Shown: one piece after another, positions 51,722-59,567 of the stretch
How the letters are laid out: the number at the start of each line of letters is the position of its first letter
How positions within the stretch are numbered: the first letter of the stretch is position 1
DNA from: JANSWP01 sp041941305
GTDB lineage: Bacteria; Bacteroidota; Bacteroidia; Chitinophagales; Saprospiraceae
Reading direction: 5' to 3'
NCBI GenBank assembly: GCA_041941305.1
Contig: JBGTQJ010000035.1
Location: 35,720 to 99,719 of the forward strand
DNA: 64,000 nucleotides
The notes under the pieces: model-generated
What the model saw: only the letters and a program-made list of their open reading frames with translations
What the model was told of the DNA's origin: nothing
Database searches by the model: none
Program-made: the position numbers and the translations under genes

Positions 51722-51893
51722 ACCTAGCAGACCAGAACCAAGAAACCAGCAAACCAATAACAAGCATCAAGTACCAAGCAAACCAGAGACCAGCACCAAG
51801 TATCAAGAACCCAGTAACCAGGAACAAGTACCCAGCAACCAGAGACCAGCATCCAGCATCTAGAACCCAACAGACCAGCATCAAGCACCCAGC
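51722..51893. repeat. Right heptamer array of the four-helix-bundle element
   Basis: More than twenty degenerate heptamers in phase (cagcaac, cagagac, cagcatc, aagtacc, caggaac types). It is complementary to the ctgggtg array at 51204 and of the same family as the array at 41956. It ends about 45 bp before the L31 promoter. Confidence 0.88.
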
Positions 51894-51939
51894 AAAAAAA
51901 ATCAATTAAATTCCTATTCAAATAATCAGAAAAAAAGCT

Positions 51940-51947
51940 TACCTTTG
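51940..51947 (+). promoter_or_regulatory. Putative -7 element of rpmE2 (TACCTTTG)
   Basis: TACCTTTG matches TAnnTTTG and lies 33 bp before the L31 start, directly after the heptamer array. No clear -33 TTG/TTTG was found. Confidence 0.5.
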
Positions 51948-51980
51948 CGCTCCATTTTTTGAAACTGAAAATAATTCGTC

Positions 51981-52250
51981 ATGAAAAAAGATATTCATCC
52001 GAAAAATTATAGAAAGGTGGTATTCAAAGATTTCTCTTGTGACTACTCATTTATGAGTCGTTCTTGTGCTCCTTCAAAGGACACAATTGTATGGGAAGAT
52101 GGTAAAGAATATCCGTTGATCAAATTGGAGATTTCCAGTCAGTCACATCCTTTCTTTACCGGAAAAATGAAATTCGTAGATACTGCCGGACGTATTGACA
52201 AATTCAACAAGAAATTTGCAAAAACCAAATTTGCAAAAAAGGGGGAGTAA
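51981..52250 (+). CDS. rpmE2: 50S ribosomal protein L31, type B
   Basis: 89 residues beginning MKKDIHPKNYRKVVFKDFSC. It contains the type B features KFVDTAGRIDKFNKKFAK and SHPFFTGK and lacks the zinc-binding CxxC set of type A L31. It is a component of the large ribosomal subunit near the central protuberance. Monocistronic, with a TACCTTTG promoter element upstream and a hairpin terminator downstream, as expected for an abundant transcript. Confidence 0.96.
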   Translation: MKKDIHPKNYRKVVFKDFSCDYSFMSRSCAPSKDTIVWEDGKEYPLIKLEISSQSHPFFTGKMKFVDTAGRIDKFNKKFAKTKFAKKGE

Positions 52251-52290
52251 TTTCGAATTGATTTTGCCCAATCGGCAAGCTTTTAAAGCA

Positions 52291-52324
52291 CAAAAGCCTC
52301 AATCGTCTCCCGGTTGGGGCTTTT
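52291..52324 (+). terminator. Terminator after rpmE2
   Basis: aaaagcctcaatcg (52292-52305) pairs with cggttggggctttt (52311-52324), allowing G-U pairs, 40 bp after the L31 stop. Confidence 0.75.
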
Positions 52325-52463
52325 GCCATTCCGGTTGTCAGGTGTCGGTTCTCTTTTTGCGAGCCAGCATAGCTGGCAAGCTGCTCGTTCACAACTTAAA
52401 TTAATATCCCAGACAGCCGACGATAGACAACCGTTTTTACAGAAAACTCACTAACTTTCCGCC

Positions 52464-53669
52464 ATGGAAAATATCATCCTTTTTGATAACGAAACTCGTG
52501 AACAACTTCTTCCTTTCACATTTACACGCCCTGTTTGTGAAATTCGGGTTGGTATTCTCACCATCCGGGAAAAATGGGAACACTGGCTCAAAGGAAAAGC
52601 TTCCTATATTACTCAGGACTATTTATCAGAAAAATACGACATCACCATTGCTGACAAAAACTACATTATCAATGGCTCGGTTCTCCCAAACCTGGAATTG
52701 TTTAGACTCATTAACGATATGGGCAACAACGAGGCACTTTTGAAGGATGGTGAATTGATCGTTGCCAAGTTGGATAGTCGACAATTTGAAATATTGATGG
52801 AGGAAGACGATATTGAAGAATTGGTTGGTTACGAAATTGGAGACACCAGGCTATTGAAAATCAATCACTTGTGGGATATTTTCCTCATGAACGATGAAGC
52901 CATTCGGCTCGATTTTGACCTGTTGACTAAAGGGAGGAAATCTGCGCCTATTAGTCCCACCAATCAGATTTTGGGAGGAGAACATATCTTTTTAGAAGAA
53001 GGCGTGCAAATGGAATGCGCCATTTTAAATGCGACTACCGGACCTATTTATTTGGGCAAAGATGCCCGCGTTTTGGAGGGAAGTGCACTACGTGGCCCTG
53101 TAGCGCTCTGTGAAGACGCCAGGGTCAAGATGCTGTCCAAAATTTATGGAGCAACGACCATAGGACCGAGCTGTAGAGCAGGAGGAGAAATCAATAATTC
53201 GGTTATGTTTGGCTATTCCAATAAAGGGCACGAAGGCTATTTGGGCAATTCCGTTATTGGAGAATGGTGCAACCTGGGAGCAGATACCAACAGCTCCAAT
53301 ATGAAAAATAATTACGCCGAAGTAAAAATATGGGACTACGCTTCCGAAAGTTTTGCCCCATCAGGGGAAAGATTTATCGGGCTTTTCATGGGTGACCATT
53401 CCAAATGTGGCATCAATACGATGTTCAATACCGGAACCGTTGTAGGAGTTGGTGCCAATATTTTTGGCAGTGGCTTCCCTCGAAATTTTGTTCCTTCTTT
53501 TTCATGGGGGGGATCCAAAGGATATACAACCCATAAAACTGACAAAGCTTTTGAAACGGAAGAGGCCATGATGAAGCGCAGAAATAAAGAACTCAACACC
53601 ATGGATCGGGTGATTTTAATCAAGGTATTTGAGGATACGGCGAAGTTTAGGAGATGGGAGAAACGGTAA
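52464..53669 (+). CDS. GlmU-like putative sugar nucleotidyltransferase (alternative Bacteroidota family)
   Basis: 401 residues beginning ENIILFDNETREQLLPFTFT, the typical start of the alternative GlmU family of Bacteroidota. The N-terminal half is a degenerate nucleotidyltransferase fold (RPVCEIRVGILTIREKWEHW). The C-terminal half (from about residue 180) is a left-handed beta-helix with hexapeptide repeats (GPIYLGKDARVLEGSALRGP; GATTIGPSCRAGGEINNSVM). By family it probably supplies UDP-N-acetylglucosamine or a related sugar for cell-wall and LPS synthesis, combining uridylyl- and acetyltransferase functions; activity is inferred. Followed by a short heptamer-like run and the methyltransferase-like gene. 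Confidence 0.88.
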   Translation: MENIILFDNETREQLLPFTFTRPVCEIRVGILTIREKWEHWLKGKASYITQDYLSEKYDITIADKNYIINGSVLPNLELFRLINDMGNNEALLKDGELIVAKLDSRQFEILMEEDDIEELVGYEIGDTRLLKINHLWDIFLMNDEAIRLDFDLLTKGRKSAPISPTNQILGGEHIFLEEGVQMECAILNATTGPIYLGKDARVLEGSALRGPVALCEDARVKMLSKIYGATTIGPSCRAGGEINNSVMFGYSNKGHEGYLGNSVIGEWCNLGADTNSSNMKNNYAEVKIWDYASESFAPSGERFIGLFMGDHSKCGINTMFNTGTVVGVGANIFGSGFPRNFVPSFSWGGSKGYTTHKTDKAFETEEAMMKRRNKELNTMDRVILIKVFEDTAKFRRWEKR

Positions 53670-53711
53670 ATAATGAATGATGAATGATGGGGAGAATGAA
53701 ATAATTAAACG

Positions 53712-54380
53712 ATGAACCAGCCTTTTTGGAAAAGAATATTGAGTTATCTTTTTGAGATACACATCGAAAGTGCCCCTAGCGAAATCAATCCTCATCTTTA
53801 TGTAAGTTTAAGAAAAGGTCGGTATCAGCTTGCCACTGCCAATGCAGTATACTCTTATGATGATTTGTATGACAATTTTGTAAAGACTTTTCGGAAAATG
53901 GATCTGGATGGAATGAAGATCCAAAATGTGCTGATTTTGGGCTTTGGCTTAGGTAGTGTCCCTTTTATTCTGGAAAAGATTTTTCAAAAAAACTATAGCT
54001 ATACCGCCATTGAGGTTGACGAAAATGTACTTTATCTCGCTAATAAATACGTTTTACCCCAATTGGAATCCAATATCTCTTTGATTTGTGCCGATGCGCA
54101 TGCTTTTGTGATGCAATGCGATCAACAATTTGACCTCATTGCCATGGATGTGTTTATAGATGACAAGGTGCCACAAGTATTTGAAAATGAATCTTACCTG
54201 CAAAAATTAAAAAGCTTGATTGCACCAAAAGGGAGGCTACTCTACAACCGTTTGGCACTTACGGATTCAGACAAAAAAGAGACAAAATCCTTTTACGAAA
54301 ATCACTTCCTTCCTGTTTTTCCAGAAAGCGTTTTCCTCGATGTGGGAGGCAACTGGATGCTAATCAACAGGGATATATGA
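53712..54380 (+). CDS. Spermidine-synthase-like methyltransferase-fold protein
   Basis: 222 residues. Rossmann core with motif I VLILGFGLGSVPFILEKIF, acidic motif II YTAIEVDENVLYLAN and the post-motif ICADAHAFVMQCDQQFDLIA, as in spermidine synthases and related fused proteins. The polyamine-binding Asp/Tyr pattern of true SpeE is not obvious, so the reaction is uncertain. It lies 42 bp after the GlmU-like gene on the same strand. Its TGA stop (54378-54380) is the first three bases of an inverted-repeat element, so the C-terminus abuts an insertion. Confidence 0.78.
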   Translation: MNQPFWKRILSYLFEIHIESAPSEINPHLYVSLRKGRYQLATANAVYSYDDLYDNFVKTFRKMDLDGMKIQNVLILGFGLGSVPFILEKIFQKNYSYTAIEVDENVLYLANKYVLPQLESNISLICADAHAFVMQCDQQFDLIAMDVFIDDKVPQVFENESYLQKLKSLIAPKGRLLYNRLALTDSDKKETKSFYENHFLPVFPESVFLDVGGNWMLINRDI

Positions 54381-54558
54381 AGTTGATTAATATTGTCTGT
54401 TGAGGTTCCAAGGACAAGATTTTTGTTCCAATTTCTGCTTTTTTTGTCCCAAGGATCCCTTGGAGAGCTGCATAGCAGTGCTACGGGGCGATAAAAAAGT
54501 TGGAATTGGGGCAAAAAAATGTTTTTAGAGACCAACAAGACATTATTAATCAACTTCA
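54378..54558. mobile_element. MITE-like element with 21-bp terminal inverted repeats
   Basis: tgaagttgattaatattgtc (from 54378 to 54398) is mirrored at 54538-54558 (agacattattaatcaacttc...) with one mismatch, and weaker pairing continues inward. The 181-bp interior has no ORF but holds tcccaaggatcccttgg and a ctgcatagcagtgctacgggg segment. It provides the stop codon of the upstream gene. Confidence 0.75.
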
Positions 54559-54575
54559 ATGCTATTTTTGCCCCC

Positions 54576-54649
54576 TAGCTCCGCCTGCCGGGCGGAGAAG
54601 CTGATTTCAAAAATTGGAACCATTCTTCTCCGCCCGGCAGGCGGAGCTA
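54576..54649. repeat. Perfect 25-bp GC-rich inverted repeat
   Basis: Arms 54576-54600 and 54625-54649 match perfectly as reverse complements (core ctccgcctgccgggcggag, itself palindromic), with a 24-bp spacer. It lies 15 bp before the FAD reductase start and could form a strong leader hairpin. Confidence 0.9.
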
Positions 54650-54664
54650 CTTTACTTTCTATTC

Positions 54665-55918
54665 ATGATCCAAACGAATATCTGCATAGTCGGAGCAGGA
54701 CCGGCAGGGGCAGCTACTGCCCTGAAATTGAGCTATATGAATATGCCCTGCATGTTGATAGACAAAGCTACTTTTCCACGTGACAAGGTTTGTGGGGATG
54801 CGATTTCTGGCAAGGTCACTACCCTACTCAATCGCCTGGATCCAGAAATCCTAAAGCGATTTCATGCAGATCCCAATTTGGGTGTCGACATATGGGGCAT
54901 TCGCTTTGTGGCTCCCAACCTAAAATTTTTGGATGTTCCCTTTTATTCCAAATACAACAAGAAAACAGATACCGCCCCTGGTTATGTATCAAAGAGGATG
55001 GACTTCGATAATTTCTTAATTGAAGAAGTAAAACGAAGGGATAACATCGACTATAAAGATGGGATAACAATTGATAAATATGAAAAAACGGAAGATGGAT
55101 TTATCATTTCAGAAAAAGCAGGAACCTTTAAAGTAGCTACCAGATTGCTTTTGGTAGCCAATGGTGCTCATTCTTCCTTTTCGAGACATTACGCTGGCTT
55201 AAAAAAAGATTCCAAACATCACGCAGCAGCAGTTCGGGCTTATTACAAGGGTGTCAAAAATCTGCACGATGACAATTTTCTGGAATTGCATTATATCAAA
55301 GATGTACTACCGGGTTATTTCTGGATTTTTCCCTTACCAAATGGATATGCCAATGTGGGTGTAGGCATGCGGTCTGATTTTGTGAGTAAACACAAAACGA
55401 GTTTGAAAAAAGCACTGACCGATATTATTGAAAATCATCCTGGAGTAAAAGAGCGATTCGAACAGGCGGAATTGGAAGGAAAAATCGTAGGATTTCCGTT
55501 GCCTTTGGGCTCAAAGAAAAGATTATTGTCCGGCGATAATTATATGCTTTTAGGAGACGCAGGACACTTAGTCGATCCCTTTTCTGGTGAAGGGATTGGG
55601 AATGGCATTTACAGCGGTTTCATTGCTGCCGAACTCGCGGAAAAGTGCTTTCAGGAAAACGATTTTTCTGCCAAATTCATGTATGCCTATGATGTTAGAG
55701 TAGCAAGGGTTTTAGGTACAGAAATGAAATTGAGCTATCAACTGCAACGAATGTTGCGTTTCCCCTGGCTCACCAACCTGATCGCCAACTTTGTAGTCAA
55801 CAACCGCAAATTAGTGGATTTAATTTCGAGGATGTACACGGATTTTGCACTGAGAAAGCAATTGGTCAATCCTGTGTTTTGGATGAAGTTGATATTTAAA
55901 AAAGATTTTAAGAGTTAA
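54665..55918 (+). CDS. Geranylgeranyl-reductase-family FAD oxidoreductase
   Basis: 417 residues from ATG 54665, where the dinucleotide-binding motif starts at once (NICIVGAGPAGAATALKLSY). The start further upstream would read through the GC-rich repeat. A second FAD motif is GDAGHLVDPFSGEGIGNGI (about residue 298), with the DKVCGDAISG segment after the first domain, all typical of the geranylgeranyl reductase/ChlP-like branch of p-hydroxybenzoate-hydroxylase-fold flavoproteins. Members reduce isoprenoid chains or act as halogenase/monooxygenase-like enzymes; saturation of an isoprenoid is a plausible role given menaquinone genes nearby. Its 3' end overlaps the convergent TlpA-like gene by 11 bp. 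Confidence 0.85.
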   Translation: MIQTNICIVGAGPAGAATALKLSYMNMPCMLIDKATFPRDKVCGDAISGKVTTLLNRLDPEILKRFHADPNLGVDIWGIRFVAPNLKFLDVPFYSKYNKKTDTAPGYVSKRMDFDNFLIEEVKRRDNIDYKDGITIDKYEKTEDGFIISEKAGTFKVATRLLLVANGAHSSFSRHYAGLKKDSKHHAAAVRAYYKGVKNLHDDNFLELHYIKDVLPGYFWIFPLPNGYANVGVGMRSDFVSKHKTSLKKALTDIIENHPGVKERFEQAELEGKIVGFPLPLGSKKRLLSGDNYMLLGDAGHLVDPFSGEGIGNGIYSGFIAAELAEKCFQENDFSAKFMYAYDVRVARVLGTEMKLSYQLQRMLRFPWLTNLIANFVVNNRKLVDLISRMYTDFALRKQLVNPVFWMKLIFKKDFKS

Positions 55919-56453
55919 TATCTGAATCCAAAAGCTTCTCCATTTCCTCAAAAGGCATATTGACCCCAATTATTTGCCCTTCTGGACCCACCAAAAATTT
56001 TGTTGGCACTTCTTTTACTCCATATTGAGAAGAAATTTCGGAGTCAAAAAACTTAAAGCTCGTCACTAAATCTGCGTGGTGATATTGCCAATTCAATTGA
56101 TATCTTTCAATTGCCCGAAGCCAGCGATCCTTATTTTTTTCAATTGCCAAGCTTACAATTTCAAAACCCTCCGCATTTTTAAAATTTGCTTCCTGGTATT
56201 TGTTATTCATGGCAATCAATTCTGGAAACTCCCGAATGCAAGGCATACACCAACTTCCCCAAAAATCAATCAAAACGTATTTTCCTTTCAGGTCGGACAA
56301 TTCGAAACTTTCTCCAGAAGGCATCTCACCAGAAAAGTTGGGAGCTAGTTCACCGTCATCATAGTTAGGTGTAAAATAGATGTATTTTCCGATGAAGTAT
56401 CCTGCTCCTAAAATGAGCATAATGAAGATTGGGTTTTTTATGATTTTTTTCAT
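55908..56453 (-). CDS. TlpA-like thioredoxin-fold membrane-anchored protein
   Basis: 181 residues with one N-terminal membrane anchor (IFIMLILGAGYFIGKYIYF) and a thioredoxin-like AhpC/TlpA domain: YVLIDFWGSWCMPCIREFPE with the redox CxxC (WCMPC), and the cis-Pro region KEVPTKFLVGPEGQIIGVN. It should act in periplasmic thiol reduction or cytochrome c maturation. The last codons overlap the end of the convergent flavoprotein gene. An imperfect inverted repeat of about 150 bp lies directly upstream. Confidence 0.87.
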   Translation of the reverse strand: MKKIIKNPIFIMLILGAGYFIGKYIYFTPNYDDGELAPNFSGEMPSGESFELSDLKGKYVLIDFWGSWCMPCIREFPELIAMNNKYQEANFKNAEGFEIVSLAIEKNKDRWLRAIERYQLNWQYHHADLVTSFKFFDSEISSQYGVKEVPTKFLVGPEGQIIGVNMPFEEMEKLLDSDINS

Positions 56454-56471
56454 TCTGTGAAATGTTTTGGT

Positions 56472-56625
56472 GTATTATCTGCTGATACCATTGTGTTGAG
56501 CACAGTGGGTTGCAAAATGGTGTTAGCAGATAAGGCTCGCTGTGCTTTTTTCTTTCAATTACTGCTAACACCACTTTGCATCCCACGAGCCTAGTCTCAG
56601 TGGTACCAGCATTAGCACATTATGG
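56472..56625. repeat. Imperfect 60-bp inverted repeat
   Basis: Arms 56472-56535 and 56561-56625. ttgcaaaatggtgttagcag pairs with ctgctaacaccactttgcat, and the ends pair ccattgtgttgagc-like with tagtctcagtgg-like sequence less well. MITE-like hairpin without ORF. Confidence 0.65.
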
Positions 56626-56762
56626 AAAACCGAAGCACTGGAAAAGTTCAAAGTTAGCAATTGAGATAAAAGTAGCTGTCCGCCAGCGGTCTTTTTTATT
56701 TCCACAATACTAATTTTCAATATTTTTTGAAAGAATTGAATTTTTAGAAAACTAACTTTTCT

Positions 56763-56770
56763 TACCTTTG
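56763..56770 (+). promoter_or_regulatory. Putative -7 element upstream of mqnC (TACCTTTG)
   Basis: TACCTTTG matches TAnnTTTG and is identical to the L31 element. TTG at 56736 is too distant for a standard -33 box. Distance to the ATG is about 220 bp. Confidence 0.35.
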
Positions 56771-56990
56771 TTTGAATTTTGATTTCAAAATCGTTTAAAG
56801 ATGATTTAAAATTGTTCAAATTGATTTTTTCAAATTAAAAATTACGCATAACACGCTGAATACCAACTAACTGATTAATTTTCAACATTAAACATCTTCC
56901 TGGAACAATTTTTAAACTATTTTGAACAAACTTGTAATTAAAAACTACACATGACCATAAGACTTATTGTGTAGGCTAAAAAATATAAAA

Positions 56991-58133
56991 ATGAAGATTG
57001 ACGACTTACTCCAACGAGCGCTGAATCTGGAATTTTTGACTACAGAAGAGGGCGTTTTCCTTTTTGAAAACGCAGAGACCACTGAACTCATGTATGTTGG
57101 AAATCAAATCAGAAAACATCATGTTCCAGGCAATATTGTAACCTGGATTATAGACCGAAATTCGAATACCACCAATGTCTGCATTGCCAATTGCAAATTT
57201 TGCAATTTCTACCGTCGGCCAGGGCATGATGAATCCTACATCACCAGTATAGAAGAATACAAAGTGAAGATTGAAGAAACCTTCAAATTAGGGGGTGAAC
57301 AATTGCTGCTTCAAGGTGGTCATCATCCCGATTTAGGTCTTGATTTTTACGTCAATCTCTTCTCGGAATTGAAAGCCCTGTATCCAAATCTCAAGCTGCA
57401 CGCGCTTGGGCCTCCAGAAATTGCACACATCACCAAACTGGAAAAATCTACACACACCGAGGTATTAACCGCTTTGAAAAAAGCAGGATTGGATTCCCTG
57501 CCAGGAGCGGGGGCAGAGATATTGAGCGATAGGGTTCGTCGATTGATTTCCAAAGGAAAATGCGGTGGACAGGAATGGTTGGATGTGATGCATGCAGCCC
57601 ACAATATTGGATTGACAACTTCTGCCACAATGATGTTTGGGCATGTAGAAACGAATTATGAGCGGATGGATCATTTTGTCCGTTTGAGGGAAGTGCAAGC
57701 CAAAAAACCCAAAGATGCCAAAGGCTTCCTGGCTTTTATCCCCTGGCCTTTCCAGGATGAGGATACGATACTGAGAAAACTCAAGCGCGCCAGAAATACC
57801 TGTACTGGGGATGAATATGTCAGAATGATCGCCATGAGCCGAATCATGCTTCCAAATGTCATCAATATTCAAGCTTCTTGGCTGACGGTAGGAAAGCAGG
57901 TTGGACAAGTTTGTCTACATTCCGGCGCCAATGATTTTGGAAGTATTATGATTGAAGAAAATGTGGTGTCAGCTGCAGGTGCTAAATTCAGATTTACAGC
58001 AGATGGCATTCAGGAAGCCATCCGGGAAGCAGGTTTTGAGCCAAGACTACGGAATCAACAATACGAGTTTAGAGCAATCCCTGAAGGCATTATTCAACAG
58101 GAGTTGGATCGGAAGGCAATGATTGTAGATTAG
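56991..58133 (+). CDS. mqnC: Cyclic dehypoxanthinyl futalosine synthase
   Basis: 380 residues from ATG 56991, normal for MqnC. Radical SAM cluster motif CIANCKFCNF (Cys at about 64, 68, 71), the downstream LLQGGHHPDLGLDFYVNLFS and the MqnC/MqnE-family segment GLDSLPGAGAEILSDRVRR. It cyclises dehypoxanthine futalosine in the futalosine route to menaquinone. Other mqn genes are not in the window, which is normal since they are often dispersed. The 3' end overlaps the convergent exosortase gene by 4 bp. Confidence 0.95.
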   Translation: MKIDDLLQRALNLEFLTTEEGVFLFENAETTELMYVGNQIRKHHVPGNIVTWIIDRNSNTTNVCIANCKFCNFYRRPGHDESYITSIEEYKVKIEETFKLGGEQLLLQGGHHPDLGLDFYVNLFSELKALYPNLKLHALGPPEIAHITKLEKSTHTEVLTALKKAGLDSLPGAGAEILSDRVRRLISKGKCGGQEWLDVMHAAHNIGLTTSATMMFGHVETNYERMDHFVRLREVQAKKPKDAKGFLAFIPWPFQDEDTILRKLKRARNTCTGDEYVRMIAMSRIMLPNVINIQASWLTVGKQVGQVCLHSGANDFGSIMIEENVVSAAGAKFRFTADGIQEAIREAGFEPRLRNQQYEFRAIPEGIIQQELDRKAMIVD

Positions 58134-59557
58134 AGCTTGGCGTTTAACAATTTTCGAACTTCAGTCTCCAGAATCTCTTTTTCGGAGCTACTTACATTGA
58201 TGAGTTGAAAACCTTTTTGCCCCTTCAACATTTGCCAGCGCCAATCCCATTCCCCTATGGTTTTGTGTGAGCCATTATCGTACCACCAGGCGGTATGTAA
58301 TATATGCTCTTTCTGTCTTAGCTCTGCAGTATAAATATCAAACCCTTCCATTTTGGTAATTTGAATATTGAAAAATTCAAAGCCGCTCCCTCTCCAGCAA
58401 ATACGCGGATCATGACTTCCCTGATAAGGTTTTACCGGTGGTTTTATGTAAATTAAGGTGGTTCCATTTTCCAGCTTTAGTACGCCATTTTCTGTAAGCG
58501 AACTTTCATATCCAATTAGGTTGATATTTTGTACTTCCGCTATATTTTGAGTCTTAATCGTCAAAAATTGTTGTCCATTCCATATCAAAAAAGGGAATAG
58601 CACAAGGGATAAAATATAGAATTTTGAAGATGGCTTTTTTAAATGCTTCTCTGATTCCAAATCATCTATCAAAAGAGTTGAATCTTTAAAAAATTGACTT
58701 TTTATTACAAAAAAATAGAAAGGTAGCACTGCATATATTGTCAAGCTAATCAAACCCAAAATATGGTGCATGGTCTCATCAGGCATTACCTCAAAAACAA
58801 CCAGCACCAATAATCTGGTGAAATTGGCAAGTATGGTGAGTAAAACTATCACAACAAGAGCAAAACCAATTTTCCAAAAAGAAATGGTCAATCGATTGTT
58901 GCGCTCAAAAGCTGCCAAAACCATTAGCCCAATTATCAATGCAGTACTCACCATTTTCAAGCCCATGCATTCTGGGTCAACCGAAAAAGGTACTCCATTC
59001 AAATAAATGACATTGCCTACAGCTTCTGCCTGCCAGCCCATCCCAAAGGGAGTCCTTTGGACAAACTGTAAAGATTTTCCAGCCCATGCACTCAACTCCA
59101 GCCGAATTGGAAAGCTCCAGATATTCGTGATATTTTGAAATATTGGTGAGATGACGATGAATAAAAAAAGAGGGATTTGATTTAGTTTGCCCAAAGCACC
59201 TTCGATTATGAACAAAATGCTAAAAGCAAAGAAAAAATAATAGGCGGTACTGCTTCTGAAAAACAATAACAAAATTGCAAGCAACAGAGCAGGTATAAAG
59301 TACCTAATACTCCCCGTATGACTCGTTCTTCTAAATAGGAATGGACTGAAAAGTAAACCCAAAATCTGAGCAAAGTTGAATGGTATGTATGCTTTTTTGA
59401 AATGATAAAAAGTGATGGAAAAAAGCAAAATTAAAACAACAACCAACCAGTTTACTCGCAGAAAATTCAAAATAGACTCATTCTTCTTCTGCCAATAATC
59501 ATCAGAAGAGTTATCTCCAAAAACAATCTCATGCTTATTTAAACGATTAAAAATCAA
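58130..59557 (-). CDS. xrtN: Exosortase N (XrtN)
   Basis: 475 residues. About eight to ten membrane helices in residues 30-290 contain the exosortase/archaeosortase catalytic triad: Cys in VDPECMGLKMV (about 194), Arg in NFTRLLVLVV (about 245) and His in HHILGLISL (about 264). After a linker the C-terminal 150 residues form a soluble EpsI-like domain (SHDPRICWRGSGFEF). It should cleave a C-terminal PEP-CTERM-like signal and transfer the protein onward, like sortases. The gene immediately upstream (10 bp) encodes a VIT-domain protein with such a signal, the expected dedicated partner of XrtN. Confidence 0.9.
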   Translation of the reverse strand: MIFNRLNKHEIVFGDNSSDDYWQKKNESILNFLRVNWLVVVLILLFSITFYHFKKAYIPFNFAQILGLLFSPFLFRRTSHTGSIRYFIPALLLAILLLFFRSSTAYYFFFAFSILFIIEGALGKLNQIPLFLFIVISPIFQNITNIWSFPIRLELSAWAGKSLQFVQRTPFGMGWQAEAVGNVIYLNGVPFSVDPECMGLKMVSTALIIGLMVLAAFERNNRLTISFWKIGFALVVIVLLTILANFTRLLVLVVFEVMPDETMHHILGLISLTIYAVLPFYFFVIKSQFFKDSTLLIDDLESEKHLKKPSSKFYILSLVLFPFLIWNGQQFLTIKTQNIAEVQNINLIGYESSLTENGVLKLENGTTLIYIKPPVKPYQGSHDPRICWRGSGFEFFNIQITKMEGFDIYTAELRQKEHILHTAWWYDNGSHKTIGEWDWRWQMLKGQKGFQLINVSSSEKEILETEVRKLLNAKL

Positions 59558-59567
59558 TTACTTAATT

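Larger units (their letters stand above)
56454..56990. other. Divergent intergenic region with inverted repeat and mqnC leader
   Basis: About 540 bp between the TlpA-like gene and mqnC. It holds a large imperfect inverted repeat (56472-56625) and a TACCTTTG -7 motif (56763-56770) about 220 bp before the mqnC ATG, implying a long leader if used. I recognise no riboswitch in it. Confidence 0.55.

Noticed and set aside
54559..54783. 74-residue frame upstream of and overlapping the flavoprotein gene
   Set aside because: It translates the GC-rich inverted repeat and then a shadow of the FAD-binding region.
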